Below are positions 12,401 through 27,211 of a stretch of DNA of 64,000 nucleotides, piece after piece. Below the pieces are notes generated by a model. That model searched no databases. It worked only from the letters and a program-made list of their open reading frames with translations, and was not told the DNA's origin. A program made the position numbers and the translations under genes. The stretch covers positions 11,496,992-11,560,991 of the forward strand of contig NC_133897.1 in the NCBI RefSeq assembly GCF_964199755.1. Reading direction: 5' to 3'. Every line of letters begins with the position of its first letter. Positions within the stretch are counted from its first letter, which is position 1. Origin of the DNA: Larus michahellis. Taxonomy: Eukaryota; Chordata; Aves; Charadriiformes; Laridae.

Positions 12401-12428
12401 TGCACAAGTCATTTAAATGACTTGTGCA
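12401..12428. repeat. Perfect 28-bp palindrome
   Basis: The 14-base arm TGCACAAGTCATTT is followed directly by its exact reverse complement, with no spacer, centred on TTTAAA. The symmetry ends abruptly at both sides. A perfect 14-bp-arm palindrome is not expected by chance in 64 kb, roughly 2 in 10,000. It could bind a dimeric factor, form a cruciform or be a replication-error product. No element boundary is visible around it. Confidence 0.95.
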
Positions 12429-13844
12429 TCGTTAGGACATATAAAAGCTATACATCTTATCTTTTCCCTCAAAGTCTCTAAGCATTCCAGGCTGCCCGGA
12501 AAAGGTATGAGATTCCTAAGATTTTCACATGAGTTTTGGTCACTAACTTGATTACTTCTGCATTTGGTTGTGGGTTATTTTGTGGGTTTTTTTAAGTGGA
12601 AAATTACTGACAAAACCTTCCAGCCACTCACATTTTATTACTTATACAACTTTTACCTGCTTTTCATCAAGTCTTATTTACCTCAAACTATAATAAAAAT
12701 GTTGACCAAGTTGGGGATGTGTCTGTAATATATCTGTCTTTTAGGTACATTTCAAACTGATTTTTATATAACCATTCAAACATACGTAAAAGTTCCCATC
12801 CCTTTTTAAAGTATAAAAATATAGGTATGGGCCCGATCCTATGCTGTCTTATTCCTAAAGAAGTCAGAACCTCTCAGAAAAAAAAAAAACCTCTCAAAAA
12901 AGCTGTTGAACTTCTATCTCATGCTCTAGCCTTTTGCTCAAGTCCTGGTATATAAGATAAGTAGCCTCTTCATTAACCTTCCTATTTTCCAGTAAGCTTC
13001 CTCATATCTGGGCCAATTGGACTCCTGTCTTCTGCCTTGGATATCATCCAAAGCATTAACAATGATTGCTCAAGTTTGCTTAATACCTCAGTAAATAAAA
13101 CAGTTTTACTTTCTACTTCATATTGGCTGTCAGCCATCTTCTGTGTTCCCAGGCAACACTGGACCGATATATCAGCAATAATACACTTCGGAAGAGCTGA
13201 AACTGTGAATATCTCTTCAGAAAAACAGTTAATCAGGGTGTCTTTACTCGCGTGACAGTCTTAGCACTGTTTTTACTCTGGTGTTTCACTGTGAGCTATT
13301 TCCTGAGCAAAATAAACAATATTCATTCTAATAAATTATTTTTACTGTCTTCTGTTCTCTTACTATACCATATAAATGAACTCACACGCATATTTTTTTC
13401 CTATTAGCAGCAGTGGGTAAGAAAGACAAACTGTTTTGGATTCCAAAGGAGAACCACAGGATGATTTGTTCACTTTGATGAAATAAAAACCTGAATCTTG
13501 AGTGTCTCTTTTACCATTAGCTATGTGATTTTTCCAGATTGGTCTATCAGGTTCTTTATTTTTACTGTATATGCTTTTTTTACATGTATACACTTTAGGT
13601 CCAACACAACATGTGCACATTTTAACTGATCAGATATACCAAATGGCTCTTTGTGGTTTAGTTTTTCTCTTTCATTTTAAATTGTTTGGGTTCTTCACAG
13701 TTGCTATGTGATGTTTTAAAATCAATTCATTAAAATGTACATTTTCTCATGCAACTGCTTTATATTTGACTGGACTTATTTGAAGGCTTTTTTCAGCTGA
13801 ACAGTATTGTGCTTGCACAGCAAGGAGGCTAGAAATGGTTTCCA

Positions 13845-13898
13845 GTTTGGAATCACAGACACATCACGTTGTAAGTCTGTTTGGAATCACAGACACAT
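13845..13898 (+). repeat. Direct repeat, 20-bp unit
   Basis: The unit GTTTGGAATCACAGACACAT occurs at 13,845-13,864 and again, identical, at 13,879-13,898. The 34-bp spacing points to a recent local duplication. Confidence 0.85.
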
Positions 13899-14620
13899 TT
13901 CTAATAAAGCCTGAAAAGAAAAAACCTGTAAAGATAAGAGATGGAAAAACACACATATGTGGAAAAAATAAACCTTTTCTACCTGTCCAGCCATATCTAC
14001 ATTTTCATTACTACTGCGTCACTGAGAACAGACTTTAAATCATAAATTGGCTTTAATAAGATGCTCGGCACTTTCTGTCCAAAGATGAATGTAATTTCCC
14101 AGTAATTTTAGAAAGAGTGGAAACTGTGAGAGTACTGTGGTCTAGTTGGATGAGGAGAAACAGAGAAGGCTGAAGCAGAGCCAGTAGACTTGATATTTTT
14201 AAAATACTCACTGAAGAGTGAGTAAAGAAAGGAAAAATTTTAAAGAAAAATGAAGACACATTTTTCATTAAAATCCCCAATAAGGATGGGCATCTAACTC
14301 TTTTAGCTTCCTAAGAGAAGCAGTGCAGTCTTACTATTCTCCTAATCCATTTTACAGGTAATAAAGACTGACAAATCCCCTATTACAGAGATTATAAACA
14401 GTCAGTCTGCTACATATTTACTATGGAACAGCAACAAAGACACTTGCTGAGATCATTCAACATCTGCCAACTAGTTAAAACTGAATCACGGGAGACTTTT
14501 TTGGGATTTTAGCCAGTCAAGTAAGAATCTAAAATCTATGCATAACAGTCTGTCTCATATTGCTTTTGTATTAGGTCTCACACCTCAACAGACTGTATTT
14601 TGCATTTTTTTCTATTCCTA

Positions 14621-14700
14621 AAAAAAAAAAACAAACCCACAAACAAAACAAAACCAAAAAAAAACCCTAAACAACAAAAAAGACAAAACCAAACCCAACA
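14621..14700. repeat. A/C-rich low-complexity run
   Basis: About 80 bases are nearly all A and C, with A runs up to twelve. It could be a decayed poly(A) tail of a retroposon, but no body is recognisable upstream. Confidence 0.8.
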
Positions 14701-15826
14701 TAAATCTGTATCAAAATCCATCTAATAAAGCCCTTCCCTGAGCAAAACAAGTAGAACAGATAGTCTGAACTGTTAATTATGGCTTTCTACATTTTATTAC
14801 TGTCCTTCACTCCAAGAAGACAGAAAATATTCAAATTAAGAGCATGTTTACTGTAGGAAGAGGAAAGCAGAGGAAACCACATTGCACATGGATACTTACA
14901 TTTTACCCAAATCAGAATAATTGACATGTACACACCGTCTGAACAAAGATATGCAGCAGAAGGAAAACATAGCCTGTGGTTGACATTTATAACAACACTT
15001 TCAGATGGCCAGAAACACGACATTCAGTTCTCAGCTAGCAAGGTGTTTCTGGCTACATCTGTCATCTCTTACAAATCACTGATTCAGACTGCCACATATG
15101 AAATTATTTCAGTATATGTTTGTGGATCATTCAATGTGATACAACTCCTCCAACCAGACACTGTACATCTATTTGCCTCCCTCATTTGTATCTCTTTCTG
15201 TGCTGTTTACACTTGGAAAACTGACATCTAAACCACTATTAGCATTGCAACTAAGCATGAGTGTAAATCTGCAATAGTAGCAAAATCTCGCTGGAAAGCT
15301 AAAAGAGCCGTAGTTACTGGGGAAAAAAACCCACATATGCTACTTTCATACAATTAAATTCACGTTCTTTAATATAAAGCAAATCGACTTAAACATCAGA
15401 CTTGGACATCACACTCAAATTGATATGTCCATGCTACCAGGTCATCAGCAAACTGTGTGTATCTGCAGAAGATGCAATTTTTTCTGTAAGGGCCACCTCA
15501 AATAATCCTTATTGCGTTTCTGACTTTATCATATAAACCTTTGGAAAAAGGAAAAAAAAAAAAAGCCCAAAACCTTAGACATTTACTATTCCAGCCTGTA
15601 TAATCACTAGATACAGATTTTTCAGCTAAGTGTATAAAAAAACTCATTCAGCTTTTTTCTTGCTGTCCTAGAGTTCAGCCAGTGGAACTCAATGTCTCTT
15701 TTAATCTTCTCTTTCTTCATCCTGTTCTGCAGGTAGGTTCCACCTCCTTATATAAACTCAACAAGAGCCTGTGAAAAACTGTATTTGACAGCTCATTCCA
15801 ATCTATGCCTCTAGGATTGCGTAAAG

Positions 15827-15846
15827 CAGCAGCTCTCAAACTTTTT
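15827..15846 (+). mobile_element. Possible ancient hAT terminal inverted repeat
   Basis: The words CAGC.GCTCTCAAACTTTTT resemble the CAGNGGTTCTCAAACTTTTT ends of old hAT/Charlie-type transposons known in amniotes. No matching inverted end was found nearby, so this may be chance. Confidence 0.2.
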
Positions 15847-16260
15847 GGAAATGTAACCCTACTTTGGTCATCTGTCTTGGGTATGAGATCTTCCCTTCCT
15901 GACAGTTACTTAGGTTTAACCTAATATGCAGCACAGGCCAGGAGCGCCAGATTTTGTAATTGTTGGCAGGGGCTAGAATCCTCCAGGGCTGAAGAATGAG
16001 AAAAGACTGTAATTACTGGCTATAGGTGTTTCCATTTTGCAGAGAATTGTTAACTGTCAGCAATTAAAAATAGTTACTACTACTGTGACCAATGGAAATA
16101 TTTGCCTCTAGTAATGATAGCTGCTTGGAATTCTTCCTCCTGGACAAAACGAACTGTTACTCTTATCTGAGTAGTACTCCTAGGCCATACTCATCCTAGT
16201 GCTCTATGGCAGAAAGACTGTCTGTATGAAAAGCCTGGATTTCTTACTCAATTTAAAAGT

Positions 16261-16300
16261 GAAAAAAAAAAAAAAAAAACCAACAAAAAAACACCCCAAA
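16261..16300. repeat. Poly(A) and A/C-rich run
   Basis: An A run of about 18 is followed by A/C-rich sequence. It has the same texture as the run at 14.6 kb. No retroposon body is recognised. Confidence 0.8.
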
Positions 16301-19300
16301 ATAAACTTGTTCTTAAACACTAGATCTAGTGATTTGTTTCACTGAAGATTAATTCACCAAAGATATAATTTCCAGGCAATCTCAGCTTCATAAATGCAAC
16401 TCTAATTCAGTAATTTGAGCTGAATTTTGCTAATAGTTCTGATGGAGAAAGTACAATGTGGTTGGTGCTTTCTGCTATGCTGCACCTTAGCAGTTAGGTC
16501 TATCAAAGACAGCATGAGGAATTTGAGCAAAAAGGCCCTCATTGAGACAAAAGACCTGCACCCCAGTTTCCATGGATAACCCAAACCACCAACTGCTCCG
16601 ATGACCTGGTTAATACCTAATTACTTTTATACAGACTGGGACAGCTTCAACAGGACCAACTCACCTTTGAGTATCTTTAGAGCTCAGAATATAATGGACC
16701 AGCTGAGTAGCCTGGTGAGAGAGGCAGAAGGCATCATCTCTACCATTTTGGAAATTATGCCTAAATATCCCCTTGGTAATCCAGCTCTTCATCTCTTTTC
16801 TTTTGTTCATATGAAATGTTTGCATTTGTTCCTAAAAATGAATCTAACAAAGAGTCTTTAAAAATCAAAAAATTTCATTTCAAGTCGACATAAATTTGTC
16901 ACAATTCAGTCACCAATAATTTACATCGTTGTAGCGACACTGACTTTTATTATGATTCAGTTAAAGCAGTTTTATATCTCAGATGTATGTAGAGGATTCT
17001 AGTCTAACAATGTCCTGCCTTCAAATTTTAGTTTTGCATCTCCATAAAGTGGTATAACCTTGAATGATGTTAAATTACTCAAATTCTTAATTACTAGAAC
17101 GAGAAACCACTCCTCTAGAAATGATTGGACCCCCTGTCAAAAACATGGGCTTTCCATCACAGATAGATACATCACCAGGGTAGTTCTATTCTGGATATAG
17201 GTAAGCACTTCTTGTAAGAAATCGGATTTCATTCACTAGTGTTGACTAGATAGGGAAAGTTTTCAAATGTCCATAATTACATAGGTAGAAACATACACAT
17301 ATGGTCTATAACTTAGGTTTTACATAACTCACATTTAAAAAAACATTCTCATTTTCTCTGTTTTACCACACTAATCTGCCATACATCATGTTTCTAGCCT
17401 TCATTTGTTGAATGGTGACAGTACTCTATGTCAGAAAAAAATTCAGTAAAACTACCCCATGATTCTGAGGGGAAATCTCCCAACTCTTGAATCATCTCAC
17501 TCCTAGCAAGGCAATTCTCTCAGTATTTCAGTAATTTCTCAGATCTAGAATCAACACAGGGTTGCCGGTGAAGCTGGCTTCATAATTCTGTATTGCACAA
17601 AGCACTCTGAGATGTGTAACACACTGAGGTGTGTCCCTCAGGTCTCTAAAACATAAGACCTTCTAAAAGGCATGCAATCATTTCTAAATGTTGATATTTC
17701 TTACATTGCTGGTAAAATTTAATAAAAGAAATATTTAAAAAGAAAGAAGCAGTCTTACTAGCTGACATTAAAAAATCATTCCCAGAAAACAACAAGCAAG
17801 ATGTCTGACCCAGAGTAATGGGGGTTGGTCAGTATTTGGATGACAGTTACAAAGTGGGTCATCACCAACAGCTACACTATATGTCACCAAGCGTATAATA
17901 GCATTCTCTGTAGCTTCAGTCATGCCCTTATAGATACCAGCTAGCAGCCTTCTTTAGTGATCAACGAATATACTCTTTCTTTGCTGCTTTCACTGTCTAA
18001 ACATTTTCTGGCTCACTTTCAACATTTCTTGTCATTTAGCAAAACAGCTGTGACACTTATGCACCATTATCTCAAAGAAGCTGAAGCTGGACATACATTA
18101 AGACTCTTAGTCTATAAGGATGTGCCTTTCTTTAGGACAAAGTGTTAGAACCGCACACTGTTTTGAAGTACCCTCTAACAATCACAGCTCTCTCTTAACA
18201 ATTTTGAAAGGACAGAAATATTTCAGTAGCTTCATTACTTCAACAGCTAGAAAAAGAATTTTAACATTTCAATAGCTAGAAAAAATATGTGCCGGAATAT
18301 GGAATAAAAGAAACCTCTGCTGCTTCAAAAATATCTGTTCTTGTCTACTTTTTCAGATACCTGCTGTATCTTTTGCCATGAGAAAATCATACTATTATTT
18401 TTTCACTGTGAAAGCCAGTAATTTATCTCCTTATTGACATTTTCAGTTACACAAATTCCTTCATTGTAAAATGGAAGCAAAATACGGTGAAATTATTTTA
18501 TATTGCCAGTTTTATTATGAAAACCACAATTGCTCCTGCTGTCAACAAGAAAAGTTTAGTGCTACTGAAAAGCATTTAATCTATTCTTGAAAAACATGAC
18601 ATGAGATGCATGTAAATGAGGCCACACCTCCTAACGACTCATGTCCCATTTGCCTTGACAGCACAGATATTTTCAAGGAAAAAGGCTTTAAAAACACACT
18701 TTTTTTCTAGGTATATTTTTGTTGTATATGATTCTAACTCAAACAAACACAGGGCAGGTGTGATCCTATCATGTTTCTATGGTCACGGATGTTTTTTTTA
18801 CTATTACTGTACTGTCTGCCAGTTATTTTTCCTGTCATTTGTACAAAACTTAAACACAACAACAGGGGGCAAGCGATTAGGAGCTGTTTCTAAAAATAAG
18901 ACAATTCTACTGTCTAAATACAAAAAATAGTCTAGGTGTAAGTAGTGTCTGAATAAACTTTATGTTCATTTTTGAACGATGACTGCATTTCAGCCTTTCC
19001 TTGTTCCCTAAAAATCTCTGCAGCAGATGCAAAATGCTAAAAGACAGAACTCAAATACATTTCTCTCTGTGCTATATGTGGAACACCTGCTGGCTTCCTT
19101 TCCTTTGATGTAGATTTTGGCACTAAATAAGAAAACTAAAGAGTCTATATGAGCCAGTGATACAGTGCCCACTGGGGCATGATCCTGTACTGACCTGAAG
19201 TCACAGGACTCATTCTATTTCTTCACTGAGAAATACACCAGAAAAAGCTGCAGAAGAAGGCATAGAAAGCTGCACTGCAGCAAAATGCCAGGCCAAAAAG

Positions 19301-19684
19301 AATAATGATCCCTTTTCCATCAAAAGAATAAAAATTCAGTCAGTTTTTTGAGGTCCAAAGCTCTTATTGCTATATTTTAAATTCAAATTAGTCAGATTTT
19401 TCTATGCATAACTTCATTCCCAGTTACCATAAAATCAGCCAGCCATATTTGGATTGTCTGACCACAAGCACTGCGGAGGGAACTAAACAGGCAAGCGCAG
19501 AAGAATCCAGTGGTGGCTCTAATGCTTTCTAGCACTGGTGGTGAATCACAACAGAGAACCCTGAAGAAGATTTCAGTGTGTATGGCCTTGTAACGCAGTG
19601 AGTATTTAAGAAAACAGTGAGTTGCTGTGAGCACTACTGAATCAGTACCTGAATGCATGAGAGCCCGGGACTGGATTTCAGTAT

Positions 19685-19725
19685 TAACAACATATATGTA
19701 TATATATACACATACATGTACATGG
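19685..19725. repeat. TA/CA alternating microsatellite
   Basis: Alternating purine-pyrimidine sequence made of TATA, CACA and TGTA steps. It is imperfect and short, so probably of limited length variability. Confidence 0.8.
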
Positions 19726-22700
19726 AAAATTATTACATGTTGAGGATTTCACTTGTAGCAACTTACACTGAGCACTAGGAGTGACATCTAAGAGTACACT
19801 ACACGGTAATGCTCATTCTGTTTTTCAACATAAAACAACTAGATGCACTCATCCTAGTACTATCTTGATAATAAATAACTCACTGTGTTTTTGAAACTCC
19901 ACTTGAAATGCTGCTACATTACTGAGACAGAACAACAATGAAAGACTTTAGGAAAGTTTGTATAGCTCTGGAGGAGATTAAAACCACTGTCCTCAAGAGA
20001 AAAGCTGTCCTTGAAAGAATCCACTCTTCTCCAAGACTTGTCCAGATGAAAAGCAAGAACTAGGAAGAAGTCTAATGACGATTTAAGAAATTATTTCTCT
20101 GATTTACTACTTCAGGATTTGATCTTGTTCCTATTGACATGAGTGTTTTAGGAGCAAGTCCTCAAACATCAATTTAAAAATAGTACAAAGGGGAAAAAAA
20201 GGAAAACTATTTTCTGTTTAGCACTCATAGAATGAGGACATCCATCCTTTTCTTCTGCAATTTGTATGGAAATAGTAAATAACATAAGATATGCTAACTT
20301 ATATGACTACAAGCAATCAATGTAAAAATGCTGAATACAAAATAGTAATCCATACCAACTTTCTACAGGTCAACTCATTACAAAATACAGTAAAAGAAAA
20401 CAACATTTTGCAATCGAATAGATTTCAACTGAAGCTGATAAGCATTTTTGTCTTTGTATGCTGGTAAAATTGGCCAGATTTTCTTAGACTCCATCATTTG
20501 GAATAAGTAAAAATTGATTTGTTTTAATCATTAAACCACCATAAAATTATTTTACTGAGGAATTAATAGGTACCACCATTCGCATTGCATGAACAGTACA
20601 GGAACAGTGAAGAAGCAAAGATCTATACAGAATGCATTTCACAATAATGTAATGCACTCTAATGTATGAGATAAACACAAGTGTGATTGACAGATTTCAA
20701 GGTCAGAAGAGACCATGAAATTCTACATTAAAAACATCAGAGAATGTCATCAAGTATCATCAGGTGGGTGCTGCAATCAGTCCACAATTTCTGTTTGAGT
20801 GAAAGTATTGCATTATATGCTCCATTCAAATTGGTTTGATGGCCTAACATCCCAGTGATTAAAAACTACTCATCTCTTAGCATTAATTTATTCAGCTTCA
20901 GCCATTTTCCACCACTAATTATGGCTTTTTTCTTGAAAAATTTAGCAACTTCCTTCTTTTACTAGAACTACAAAACTCTCCAAATTCTCCTCAATCCAAA
21001 CCTCCATGTTTCAAAATCCACTTTTCCAGAGGTATAGAGAGGACTTTTATTGCATTGGATCTTATAAATAGGTTTGGGGTCATAATCAATAGTAAGTATA
21101 ATTTTAGTAAAAATACCAGGAATATTAACAGCAAGTAGTTTACTACAGGTGAGAGAAAAGGCAAAATACAAACAGAAAGAAAAATTATTTTTGTTTTAAT
21201 TTATCTAAGCCACCAACATTCCCACAAATTGATTCATTCAGACATAGGTATTCCCCAGATCTCTCACTCATCTTGCATAAAACATTATATTAAGAAAAGA
21301 TAAAGTAAGTTATTTTCAAATGTCAATAAACTTATTGCCATCTTCAAACATGAGTTCCGTCCTACTTTATGAAGAACTTTTTATCATTACGCGCTTTTGG
21401 ATTGCCATCACGTCCAACAGTTTTCCAGTGCTTGTCAAGTGACATGACTGATATGTAACTTTTGGAAATAGTTTTCTCCCTATTTCTTCCTTTCTTTGTG
21501 AACTTCTCCTGGTCTTGCTCATTCAGTGCCAGTGGTATTTGTTTTGGAGAAGGGTTGCTGCTTACTTGTCTTTTACAAATTATGAGCATATGTACTGTGT
21601 ATTACTGGACAGAATACAAATTGAATCTACATAATGAGTATATGTGAGACAGCTCTCAGACAGTTCTCACTCTTGCTTCAGGTTTTTTGTATAAGCCTCA
21701 AACTACCCAAAAGCCCCTCTCCACTGTGTAGATAAGATTTGTTTTTGAGGAGGAGAGATTTTATCAGCAGTCCTCATCCTACATCTCTGGTGGAGCCATT
21801 AGATATCTTGGACTATTAGAGGATCAGGAATCTGGCTAGTGAGTCTCTTGTAAACAAGGATAAAGGCTTTGAGCTTGATCCGTAGGAGACCAGTGTTCAG
21901 AGCAGAGAACAACTAAAATGTTCTTACCTCTGACTGTGCTGCTGAACACATACAGTGCTATGTTCTATATTACTCACTCTTTATTAAGAAACAATAACTT
22001 TAAACCACTGTGTGTTACCCCACGGAAATCCAGATGGGAGGCAGTGAAAGTGTATAAAATCCAGGTCTGGTCATCATCTACCAGCATGAGACATATTACT
22101 TTAGCCAGCTGGACATGGTAAACATGAATCCTTAGAGACAGTACTGTGGGAAATCATCAGGGACCTCACAACCATTCTTGAACTTCAAACAGATTTAATT
22201 ATTTGCTATTTTTCACCTTCAACAAAAGCAACAGCAATCTTTTGCTGAAACTCCTAAATGCACTTTCAATTTATGGGCTCTATCTGTGGTACAAATTAGA
22301 ATTTCATGTAACTGTGAGCATATCTTCCAAATAAATTCAGGAAGTGTACCTAAGAGCACTGCAAAATGGCATATGAGAAACAGGTAAGAAGGGCATCAGT
22401 AGAATTCATTGTTTTCCTAAACCATTTGAATATTTTCCTTTTTCAATGCTGTATTCTGGAGGTTGACCAACCACACGTGAAATATTATTTTTATTCAATT
22501 TATCAAGAGTGTAGTTGATTTCTTCCTGCCTTTAGCAAACCTGAATCATTACAAATTCATCATTTGGCATAAAAGTGGTCTACTTAAAACCAAGTGTTCC
22601 CTCCAGAATACTGTAGTTTCTCTGCTGTGCTGTATTTTTTTTACAAAATGTACCACTATATCCTATGTGGCAAGATCTTATTTGGAAAATAAAACCAATA

Positions 22701-23265
22701 TATCAATTAATGCAAGGATTGCTCCTGCAGCTGACAATACTATTTCACATGTTCCTCTTATGTAATGAATAGGGACACTAAATTTAACAGTTAGTGATAC
22801 AGCATAATCTCCTATCTACGTATTTTAAGAAAAAGCTTAGGATCATTAAGTCCAAAAAAGAAGCACTTTTCCTCATTAACTATTCAATATGGTTACAGAT
22901 TAGAAAGAAAAGCACCTTGCAGAAACTTGCTTTCCAGAAATGAAAAGCTTTGTAGAAAGAAATTAAGCTCTGCAGAAATCTTGATTGCAGCAAAATATGT
23001 TAATGGGTACTACTAAAAAATATAGTGCAAGGTCAAGGAAACTGTAAACCTAATGGTTTTACATCACCATGATCATTCAAGAATTTTTAAAATTAGTATA
23101 AATACCTCACTTACATTGCACCAAGACCAGAGTTGTCACCCCAGTTCCCTACTTGGTATGCAGGCGTTATCCACATTTTCCGCTCATAAAAAATAGAGAA
23201 ATGTCATGATTTGCTTAATGTCACATAGCAGGAAACAGAAACAAAATCCTGTTCTATGACCACTT

Positions 23266-23530
23266 GACATTCAAAGCCCTTCATAATCTGCTTCCTAATA
23301 TTCCTCTCCTCTCCTGTCGGCCCCTCCTCTTTCAACACTCAAACAACTTGAGTCCTCCAGCTTCTTGCATTTTTGTTCACTCTTTGATTCATGCTGTTAA
23401 TACATTTGGAGTCCCCTTTCTGAACTAAGATACAGCTTTTCCTTTATTTATTAATGCTTAGCTTAAAACACAGTCCTTCATGACTGTCATGGACCACTAG
23501 AGAAGATGTCCCTGTGTGTAACTAATTGTC
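23266..23530 (+). mobile_element. Ancient L2-like LINE relic
   Basis: Order and wording follow the 3' part of L2-type LINEs as I know it. First comes an AAAGCCCTTCATAATCTG block, then a pyrimidine-rich CTCTCCTCTCCTG stretch, a CATGCTGTT..CATTTGGAGTCCCCTT block and a GCTTAGCTTAAAACACA..TTCATGAC block. Identity is low, as expected of an element inactive since early amniotes. A related GGCTGTAAATGCATC phrase at about 23,790 may be its further 3' end. Confidence 0.45.
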
Positions 23531-26500
23531 AGTCCTTACCCATACCTACAGACAGCTTTTCAGCCCCTCTGGCCTAGTGCAATTGGGTTGCCAGCACACA
23601 ATAACTACATATTTCTCTTACTCCAATGAGCTAAACATTTTTTTCTTCTTACTACAGAAAAGCATTCACTGACAAAATAAGTTAATGTAAAGAGCATATC
23701 GTTAACTATCTTTATATTACTATTCATTTATGCAACTTCTAAAACCTTGTTATTTATAATATTGTCTATCTAATTCATCAACCCTTTCAGGCTGTAAATG
23801 CATCTTTTCAAAGGTCTTTAAAATTCCCAACACACTTGGTGGCAACAAAAAATACATAAGCACTATACAGTTCTTTATTGAAATTTAAAAAAAAATCAGT
23901 ATTTCTCTATATAAAGTAGTCTACATCAGATGTAAAGACAAGGTTTGTTTTCTAATGAACACGGGTGAAAGAAAAATCCCTAAAAAGTATCTCTGCACTT
24001 TTCACAGTATCAAGACAAGTTAGTACTCTGAGAAAATAAAAGGCTATGCTGAATATGAGAAAGCATCATGAAGCAAATAATCATCAAAATCATGAAGTCT
24101 GTTATACTGTAGGACAAGAAGGAAGGAATGTATTTTCAGTCAAGGGTGTCTGTGCTGGTACTTGGGAAATTCTTATATTGTAATTGCTTATTTCAAGCAA
24201 AGAATTAATCTACAAACAAGAGATTACTCTAAAAAATTCAAAAGAATTGATTTTTCAAAAATATCATTTAATCCAAAATTATAATATGCTTCATTGCTGT
24301 AGAGGTAAAGTTTACTTCAAGAGAATAAATATCTTGCTGTCATTCTACAGAGTTCCTGTTACTCTGGTTCTCTAAGTTTTAGAAACTTTGCAAGAGAATA
24401 CATTTGCCTTCTGTGCAATATGTTTTTTAGGTACAACAAAAGCATTGCTAAGGATGATAAACTTAACATTAAATAGTACTCTTAAGAGAGAGGATTTGAA
24501 AACTATCCCATTTGAAGTTAAGATGCAGATCTCAAGTTTTGAAGGTTCATGGAGATAGATATATTAGAGAGTTTGGATGAGAGTTTATACTCCTCTATAT
24601 TTCTCTGTCTATAACACAGCCTCTGCTCACACCATGCTGCTTCTGCAGTTGATGGAAATCTAGTCATTTCAGCCAAATGTTCCTGGAGTACCACTCGTCT
24701 CATCCTGAAGCAGACACGTAAAATAGGTCAGATCAATTATGTCCCATAAGTGCCTCTTTCTCTTCAATGACTATAAATGGACCACAGAGTGACTGACTCA
24801 ACTACAGACACCTGAAATGAGATGAATCCCAGACCCCACAACGAACTGCAAAAGTTTTCTCTAATAAAATGATGTTGAAACGTTTCTTTTAGGATATTTA
24901 AACAAAAGAAAATAAAGTCAAATTTTAAATATCTAATCTAATGCAGTCTAATTTCTGAGAAAGTACTAAATTGCTAGATCTGAAAAAGAATTTGTTGTAT
25001 GTTATTATTTCTCCTGGTGTTTGTCAATAGGTATAATTTCCAGTCTGTCTGGGATTAGGAAATAATTGAAAAATTGAGCAGAATGCATTTTTGTTGTGAT
25101 TCCCTCTAGAGGACAGATATCTACGCATTTTGTGGTCTTTTGAATAAGCTGGAGCTTTTGAAAGTACATAAAAACACACCAATTTTCTTGAAACCAGCAT
25201 ATTCTTTGAAGACAGTTGGAAAACAGCCTTTTTTTTCCCGCTATAAAAAACCAGACCATCCAGCTGATACATCAAGGAGAAGTAAAAGCTTAGAAATACC
25301 ACTTTCATGACATTCCACTCACATTCTGCTCTTATGTAAGCAAAATTAAGATTGCTTTATTTTGGTGTTTGTTTTTTTTTAAAACAAAACCAACTAACTT
25401 CTCTGAACATTCTGATCTGTATATAAATGAAAGCTGTTTGGAGACCATCAACATGTCTTTCAATTAAAAATGTAGTTTTCAGAAAATTGAGGTTCTACAG
25501 GATACTTCTAATAAGACACTTCGTTGGATAAACTGTAAAAAATTATTCCAGTTAATTGAATAAAAATATTTAATTTGGGGTCAATTTAACACTGCAGTGC
25601 ATCAGGGGTTTCAAATCCCCCTTCTAAAGTGATGAGTTGAACAAGGAAACCTGACTCAGTAACAAGACTGAGGCCTCTGATGTGCAGCAGTAGCTCAGCA
25701 ATTTCCCTCCTGCCCATCATGGGTATACGAGGATCTGAAGATACAATTTATAGCATCAGGAGCAGCAAAACCTTCTCCCTGCTCTCAGGTTGACAAACCT
25801 GGCAGTTCAGGCTGACAAAGTTCAGTGGTACCTTAGAAAAAATTTTTTTTAATGTTTCAGTACTTTGCCTCCTCCAAAAATAATCTATTTTTAAAGTTTT
25901 ATTCCATTAAAACATCCTCATTTTTCATTTTTGTCCTGATACGGAGCAAAAGCAAATGTTGAAATACGAGAAGCTCCCATAAGAAAAAAATTCCAAAGGT
26001 TGAACAGATAAAATTAAAACCTCTTCAAGGAACAGTCTGTGCTGCAATTAAGGAGTGAAAGAAAAAGAAAGCATAGAGGCAGAACCATGCAAAAGTATTA
26101 TTTTGTTGTTCTGTTTGCTCCTGTAAAACATAACTTCAGTATCTGTACTGCACTTAGAGTTTTAATCCAATAATCACACAAAACCGATGGCTCGAGAAGT
26201 TAAAAATAGCAGCTATACAGTATCTGGTAGCCATATTGCACTTGGGAGCAATTTGAGGTTTTTTGCTAGTCAAGCAAAAACTCACAATCATTGCTCAAAT
26301 AACCTATATACAACAGCCAAAGAGGAGAGAAACAACAGCCACTTTCTGTCACTGTAGTAATTTTTGGTGAAGAGTTAAATGTATTTATTCTCCTACATGA
26401 TCTTTATTTTAAAGAAAGTGATAAATATACATTTATAGGCTTATTTTAGAAGAACAAACCTGTTCTGATAGCTAGAAGATTCAAGGAACTCTTCTCTTTT

Positions 26501-27211
26501 AAACTGCATATTCAGATAACCAGAAGTACTATTACAAGGAACAAAGTTGCTTCATTTTAGTTAAAATGTATCACCTTCTTCCTTTAAAGAAGCCTTCTAA
26601 AGTCACGCTTCTTTAAACCGAGTGACTTCAAGGTTACAAAATATTAATGGATCTTCCTGAAGCTGTATTGCCTTTCTCATCAATATTATCATCCTTTGTT
26701 TGCTTGTTTCCACACCAGACTATTTTTAAAGACTTTGTGCATTTGTGAAAATAAAACAAGGCAATGAAAAAATGGGTTCAGTTGAGGTTACAATATCCAC
26801 CAATCTGGTATAAGATGATGATACATGAGTAAAATACATGCCTACTGCACCTCTTTCTACTTCATTCAATTACATGTTTTCTGAGTGCATTATAGAGCTA
26901 TTTTCCCTTTAAATGCAGCTTACTTGCAATTTTATCTTCCCTCTTACACAGATGTCATGCATGATGGTGCACTTTTATTATTTGACACCCATTTGAGGAA
27001 AAAAACCCCAGCATTTTCTTCTGTTAATTATATATATACTTCTCTGCGTGCAAAATACAGTACCCCAGATTAGTAGCTCAAAAATTCTCATAAACTGAAT
27101 AGCGATGGATCTCACCAGTGCTCATGTAAAATCTCCACATTACACAAGTGTTACAGAAACCACAATTTTAGGAATGGCACATGTCCTTCTAGAACAGTAC
27201 TGGACCATTGT

